Assembly: GCF_937873615.1 (NCBI RefSeq)
Contig: NZ_CALMYP010000017.1
Location: 186,001-250,000, forward strand
Direction: 5' to 3'
Length of the DNA: 64,000 bases
Source: an uncultured Paracoccus sp.
Lineage (GTDB): Bacteria; Pseudomonadota; Alphaproteobacteria; Rhodobacterales; Rhodobacteraceae
Shown here: positions 62,101 to 64,000 of the stretch, piece after piece
Layout: the number at the start of each line of letters is the position of its first letter
How positions within the stretch are numbered: the stretch's first letter is position 1
The notes under the pieces: generated by a model
What the model saw: only the letters and a program-made list of their open reading frames with translations
The model's database searches: none
What the model was told of the DNA's origin: nothing
Translations under genes and position numbers: made by a program

Positions 62101-62585
62101 GTTTCCTTCTCCAGATAGGGGTCTTCTATGCCAAGCGGGCCAAGGATCGCGCGTTCGGCATCCTCCATGGTCTTCGCATCAGCGTCATTCAGATGGTCAT
62201 AACCGGCCAGATGCAAAATGGCATGGACCAGCAAATGCGTGACATGGGCATCGAACCGCTTGTGTTGCGCCTGTGCCTCAGCCGCGCAGGTCTCGTAGGC
62301 GATGGCGATATCGCCCAATTCCTCCGTGTCCGGGCGCGGCGGATGGGCGCCGGGGGTGTGGGCCACATGCTCGACCGCCGGCCAGGACAGGACATTGGTC
62401 GGCTGCGGCTTGCCGCGGAAATCGGCGTTCAGATCGGCGATGCGGGCATCGTCGCAGCCCATCACCACGATATCGGCATCCATCCCCAGCCAGTCCAGCA
62501 CCGCGCGCCCGGCCCGTTCGGCCAGAGCCTCAAGCCCCGCCGCGCCCCATCGGTCATCCTCGATGACGGTGTCGATCTCAGCCAT
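62097..62585 (-). CDS. ybeY: Endoribonuclease YbeY
   Basis: A 162-residue single-strand endoribonuclease that matures 16S rRNA and acts in ribosome quality control. The zinc site is in HAILHLAGYDH (three His residues). LNADFRGKPQPTNVLSWP matches the family's conserved centre. The ATG at 62585 overlaps the phoH stop by 8 nt; an upstream in-frame extension is a shadow of phoH. Confidence 0.95.
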   Translation of the reverse strand: MAEIDTVIEDDRWGAAGLEALAERAGRAVLDWLGMDADIVVMGCDDARIADLNADFRGKPQPTNVLSWPAVEHVAHTPGAHPPRPDTEELGDIAIAYETCAAEAQAQHKRFDAHVTHLLVHAILHLAGYDHLNDADAKTMEDAERAILGPLGIEDPYLEKET

Positions 62586-63738
62586 CGGCCTGATTCCGCG
62601 CGCTTCCCGGCGTCCGGCGCGGCGGGTAATTGCCGCGCGAATTGTCTTCGCCCCGCGCCAGTGCCGCCGCATCGTCGGCATCGTAAGCCTCAATCACCCG
62701 GGCGACGAGCGGGTGGCGCACCACATCCTTGGCGGTGAAATAGTTGAAGCTGATCCCCTTCACATGGCCGAGGATCCGCTCGGCATCGACCAGCCCCGAT
62801 TGCGTCCCGCGCGGCAGGTCGATCTGGGACCGGTCGCCGGTAATGACCATGCGAGAGCCTTCGCCGAGACGGGTCAGGAACATCTTCATCTGCATGGTCG
62901 AGGCATTCTGCGCCTCATCGAGCACCACGAAGGCATTGGACAGCGTGCGCCCGCGCATGAAGGCCAGGGGCGCGATCTCGATGCGCTTTTCCTCCATCAG
63001 CTTGGCGAGTTGCTTGCCGGGCAGGAAGTCGTTCAGCGCGTCATAGAGCGGCTGCATGTAGGGATCGACCTTCTCCTTCATGTCGCCGGGCAGAAAACCC
63101 AGACGCTCGCCCGCCTCGACCGCCGGGCGCGACAGGATGATGCGATCCACATGGCCGCCGATCAGCATGGTCACGCCGACCGCGACGGCGAGATAGGTCT
63201 TGCCGGTGCCGGCCGGGCCGATGCCGAAGGCCATTTCATGGGCAAAGAGGTTGCGGACATAGTCCTTCTGCGCATCGGTGCGCGGCTCGACCGTCTTCTT
63301 GCGGGTGCGCAGCTCGATCGGGCCCTTGCCGAACATCTCCAGCTGCTCGTCGGGCGACAGCGAGGCGGGCTCGGCATCGGGGCCCATGCGCAGAGCGGCG
63401 TCGATTTCGGCCGGCGAGACCGGGCGCCCCTGTTCGAGCCGCGCATAAAGCGCCTGCAGAAGCTGGGCGGCATCGGTGCGGGCGGTCTCGGGGCCGACTA
63501 GGGCCAGAAGGTTGCCCCGGCGCAGGATATGCATGCCAAGCGCCGTCTCGATCTGGGCGAGATGCGCATCGGCGGGGCCGCAAAGCTCGATCAGCAGCCG
63601 GTTGTCGGGAAATTCCAGAAGCGTCTCGCCCTGCGAGGCGGCGGGTGGCGCGGCGGTATCGGGTGCGGTCGGGGTCAGGCCCAATGAGGTCTCCGGGTTT
63701 TCAATCACCCCATGGTGGGGCGCATAAGGCAATTGCAC
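62578..63738 (-). CDS. phoH: PhoH-family ATPase
   Basis: A 386-residue cytoplasmic P-loop ATPase with Walker A GPAGTGKTYLA, PAVEAGERLGFLPGD, Walker B VVLDEAQNA and TGDRSQIDLP. PhoH is often encoded before ybeY and is implicated in RNA metabolism. The start is uncertain: a GTG at 63738 gives the longest frame, and a GTG ten codons downstream is as good. Roughly 45 residues of Pro/Ala-rich sequence precede the conserved domain. Confidence 0.93.
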   Translation of the reverse strand: MQLPYAPHHGVIENPETSLGLTPTAPDTAAPPAASQGETLLEFPDNRLLIELCGPADAHLAQIETALGMHILRRGNLLALVGPETARTDAAQLLQALYARLEQGRPVSPAEIDAALRMGPDAEPASLSPDEQLEMFGKGPIELRTRKKTVEPRTDAQKDYVRNLFAHEMAFGIGPAGTGKTYLAVAVGVTMLIGGHVDRIILSRPAVEAGERLGFLPGDMKEKVDPYMQPLYDALNDFLPGKQLAKLMEEKRIEIAPLAFMRGRTLSNAFVVLDEAQNASTMQMKMFLTRLGEGSRMVITGDRSQIDLPRGTQSGLVDAERILGHVKGISFNYFTAKDVVRHPLVARVIEAYDADDAAALARGEDNSRGNYPPRRTPGSARNQADG

Positions 63739-63794
63739 AAGGGTTTGCGGATAAAACTGCGCATCTGTCGCAAAAATTTCACAGGATCGGGCTT

Positions 63795-64000
63795 TCAGGG
63801 CCGCCAGATGCCACGAATGAAGTCATGCAGATGCGGCTCGTGCGCCGCTTCCATCGCGGCCACGTCGCCCTGCCAGACGACACCGCCGCCCGACAGCATG
63901 GCGACACGGTCGGCGACGCGGCGCACGGTGGTCATGTCATGGGTGATGGTGATGGCGGTCGCGCCGGTTTCAGTGACGATGTCGCGGATCAGCGCATTGA
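63795..64000 (-). CDS. ABC transporter ATP-binding protein, MlaF-like (partial)
   Basis: The last 67 or so codons of an ABC ATPase; the 5' part is beyond the right edge. The visible part includes the H-loop in TITHDMTTVRRVADRVAML and ends DFIRGIWRP. The His-switch context and C-terminus resemble the MlaF/Ttg2A family, which drives phospholipid or solvent-related transport across the envelope. It is oriented with phoH but separated by 56 nt. Confidence 0.8.
   Translation of the reverse strand, partial: NALIRDIVTETGATAITITHDMTTVRRVADRVAMLSGGGVVWQGDVAAMEAAHEPHLHDFIRGIWRP

Overview
The window is high-GC DNA that looks like an alphaproteobacterial chromosome, most likely Rhodobacteraceae/Paracoccaceae (Paracoccus-like). 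This placement is inferred from gene content: a glutathione-dependent formaldehyde pathway pair, TRAP and TTT solute transporters, an imelysin/DUF1111 iron module beside bacterioferritin, NnrS, a Pmp-type YeeE pair with a persulfide dioxygenase-like protein, and a phoH-ybeY-corC run. I see no rRNA, tRNA, CRISPR array or insertion sequence. Both ends cut genes: a TctB-type protein at the left and an ABC ATPase at the right.

Layout. 1-4765 (minus): a TRAP transporter (dctP-dctQ-dctM), an SDR dehydrogenase, then TctC and a partial TctB of a second, unrelated tripartite transporter. 4850-6810 (minus): formaldehyde detoxification (adhC/flhA and fghA). 6958-14578 (plus): a giant bacterial alpha-2-macroglobulin coupled to penicillin-binding protein 1C. 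14721-18405 (plus): imelysin, Bfd, bacterioferritin and a di-heme DUF1111 protein. 18451-27251: housekeeping genes (pyc, xthA, erpA, dgt, an EamA transporter, an Mrp-type Fe-S carrier).

27568-42262 (plus) is the most unusual part. A consensus -10 box and a perfect 17-bp palindrome precede two small exported proteins. One of these is an extraordinary Met-rich protein made of Gly-Met-Ser/Gly/Asp triplets, with about 74 Met in a 258-residue mature chain. Next come a membrane-anchored six-heme cytochrome c, a Tat-exported DmsA-like molybdopterin oxidoreductase with an altered Fe-S ligand set, a DmsB-like four-cluster subunit, a TorD chaperone, a cytoplasmic polyferredoxin, a sensor kinase with a CXXCH heme motif in its sensor domain, and an NtrC-like regulator whose AAA+ domain lacks GAFTGA. 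An outer-membrane SphA/MetA-like protein and an octaheme-TPR cytochrome follow. No DmsC-type quinol anchor is present. I read this as an undescribed periplasmic respiratory or redox system; the substrate cannot be told from sequence, though an S-oxide, selenium or other oxyanion is reasonable for the family.

42333-53077 holds two divergent paralogous sulfatases sharing an unusual CTAGR active-site motif, a HAD-like hydrolase, and a MoxR-DUF58-DUF4381-VWA-VWA/TPR-BatD operon. 53084-57620 (minus) is a sulfur module: a Crp/Fnr-type regulator with only two cysteines, a DUF2892 protein, a split YeeE/YedE transporter, a persulfide dioxygenase-like metallohydrolase and a SulP permease. The right end carries a SleB-like lipoprotein, acetate kinase (with a small overlapping upstream ORF), NnrS (preceded by an 18-codon leader ORF with a strong ribosome-binding site), CorC, YbeY, PhoH and the partial ATPase.

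All functional calls come from reading motifs by eye. Start codons were chosen from Shine-Dalgarno sequences, gene overlaps and signal peptides. Promoter and operator calls are pattern matches and are tentative.
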